NCBI RefSeq assembly: GCF_011075055.1
Contig: NC_058137.1
Coordinates: forward strand, 21,561,463-21,625,462
Direction: 5' to 3'
Source: Mangifera indica
Lineage: Eukaryota; Streptophyta; Magnoliopsida; Sapindales; Anacardiaceae
Length of the DNA: 64,000 nucleotides
Below the pieces are notes generated by a model, which had not been told where the DNA came from, did not search any database, and was given only the letters and a program-made list of their open reading frames with translations. Positions 62,195-64,000 of the stretch are shown here, piece after piece; position 1 is the stretch's first letter, and each line of letters opens with the position of its first letter. The translations under genes and the position numbers were made by a program.

Positions 62195-64000
62195 TATAAG
62201 TTATCATAATTTTTTATTGAAATGCTCGATTTTTTTCTATTAAACAGGTTGAATTTTAAAATTTCATTAAAAAAACTAAAATTTTTATATTTTTTTATTG
62301 AAAGTATTTAATAAACAAAATTAGAGTTATTGTTTTTTTTCTTTTTGAAGCAAAGTTAATAGTTTAATATTTTTAATAAAAATTTGTTTTCTTTAATAAA
62401 ATAATATAAAAGTTTAATTTCTTCAATATAAAAAATTTTAAAAATTTGATCCATTTAATAAAAAAAAATTAGTCACTTCAATTAAAAAAGGCAATAGTTC
62501 AATACTTTTTATATTGTTACCTTTGGTTATAATTGATTATTGTGGCAATACCCAAAACTTACTATTGATAATGAATCTCACCTGAAAATGTTATCATATA
62601 TTAATTCATAAACTAATTGAAATTTTGGCAGATTATTAATTAATAATCAATCCAACAATTGGCATTAATATGGTATTATTTATATATTGAATATAGAAAA
62701 TAACTTAGAATTCTTTTTTTTAAATTAAAAAAAAAAGGTTTAACCCTTCTACACGGCCGTCCTAATGTGTTCCCTTAATGGGTACTAATTTGTTGATTTC
62801 AAAACATCACATCATTAATAGCCCAAAACTTAGGCTTATAAATTGTAGAATCTTATTGAATCTTTGCATATTAATAATAATTTAAGAGGGTATAGTCCAT
62901 TTTGAGAGTCTCAAATTTCTGTACTTGAAGACTTTATGATGAACTGTTAGCTTGTTCCTAGTTGTCTCTTCTTTTTCAAATCCCTTATTCCTTTTCACAA
63001 GAAAATGACCCAAAAAAATAAAAATAAAAGAGCAATGAGAAAGCTTGAGATTTTATACTTTTAAAAAAAAAAAAAAAACTTGGTGTTTGTACCAATCTTG
63101 TAACTACTTACATCATATCATGTCAATACCATAATTGAATAATCAAAGTGAATATATTTATATTTATTTATAATTATTTTTTCTAGGATTCTATTGCTTG
63201 TATGATGTGATAATTTTTTGTCACAAAAAGGGAAAATTATATATAATAATTAATCTCCATCGGGTTGGTGAGCTAATCTCCAACATGGATTTATCTAAAT
63301 AATAATTAATTAAGAACTTAACCATTTATATAAGTAAAATTTGCAAAATATTTTTCAATTTTCAAAATGGGTTAATAATATATTAATAAAGCAATTAAAT
63401 TATAGTTTGAATTGGTGTACAAAGTCTCGGTGTATCTCCTTTTTGTCCTTAGAACAAATTAAACAGTTTATATTATATACAATTGATTTCATACCACACC
63501 TATAATTATTTGGATTATCAATCTTATCCCTTGCTGTTACCTTTTCCATAAAACTATTTCCCTAAAATTAATTTATTTATCTAAATATTCAACTTAAACT
63601 ATATTTCAAACTATTGCTTCAAAAAATCACTAAAATTCTCTCAAAGGTTATTTAATTTCTCTAATATTTTAAAAATGATGCATATTTAGGTCTCTCTATT
63701 TAATGTAAGGTTTTCTACCATTGTATTTACATAATTTTTAATCTTTTTAAAGATGAACGTATGATACCCAAAACTTTCTCCCAATCTTTTATGTTTTTTT
63801 CAATTTTAAATTTGAAGAAAATATGATAAATTTAATAATTTTACTCATAAATTAATTTACTTCTATTTTTAAAATATCGTAAATATATGATGTCAGTGCA
63901 TTAGTCTAATATATAAAAAACATATTTTACCATTGTAATTACGTTGTAAAAATGATTGAAGAAAATTGATATGATACTGATGAAGTATTAGAATTTTTAA
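62195..64000. other. Intergenic, nothing recognised
   Basis: AT-rich DNA with poly(A)/poly(T) runs (for example 63063-63078). No gene, RNA or bounded repeat is recognised. The region between 60906 and 62025 is similar. Confidence 0.45.

Noticed and set aside
1..64000. CRISPR arrays, operons, phage or bacterial defence systems
   Set aside because: No regularly spaced short repeats with unique spacers, no ribosome-binding sites with packed frames; gene structure is eukaryotic throughout.

Overview
This is nuclear DNA from a flowering plant, most likely a eudicot. The genes have plant-type introns (GT..AG, AT-rich), the intergenic DNA is very AT-rich and full of small transposon relics, and every recognisable protein belongs to a plant family. 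There are no operons, phage, CRISPR arrays or bacterial-type genes, and I found no convincing tRNA or rRNA.

Layout. 1-7582 (+): the 3' two-thirds of a VIRILIZER gene, the large scaffold of the m6A RNA methyltransferase complex, with 13 exons that join in frame. 7.6-11.6 kb: intergenic DNA with one well-preserved Mutator-like MITE. 11698-12513 (+): a Dof zinc-finger transcription factor of the DOF3.5/DOF1.2 type. 12.5-18.5 kb: intergenic DNA with three more MITEs of the same broad family, two of them about 120 bp apart. 18477-19730 (-): an intronless U-box E3 ligase of the PUB22/PUB23 type. 20.9-50.9 kb: a large direct tandem duplication (copy A 20903-35199, copy B 35200 to about 50930). Each copy carries one intronless PUB24-type U-box E3 ligase (-) and the promoter and first untranslated exon of the next gene; copy B also holds its own 3.45 kb internal duplication. 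50.3-53.2 kb (+): a BTB/POZ protein like Arabidopsis At3g05675. 55213-57550 (-): a four-exon BEL1-like homeodomain gene of the BLH1 type. 58-64 kb: intergenic DNA with short tandem repeats and MITEs.

How the genes fit together. From memory, Arabidopsis keeps the same neighbours as separate pairs: VIR next to the BTB gene (At3g05680/At3g05675), DOF3.5 next to PUB22 (At3g52440/At3g52450), and PUB23 next to BLH1 (At2g35930/At2g35940). The window therefore looks like an older gene order that was split up in Arabidopsis. PUB22, PUB23 and PUB24 act together in Arabidopsis to dampen pattern-triggered immunity. Here a PUB22/23-type gene and two PUB24-type genes lie within 22 kb, with WRKY-type W-box cores upstream.

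The most notable structure is the tandem duplication. It doubled the PUB24-type gene and left a detached copy of the BTB gene's promoter and first exon in the middle of the array, pointing toward the 3' side of the second PUB24 gene. Other points of interest are upstream ORFs in the Dof, BTB and BLH1 leaders and a MITE family with 9-bp target-site duplications and palindromic, GTCGTCCA-rich cores. I found no clearly new biochemical system.
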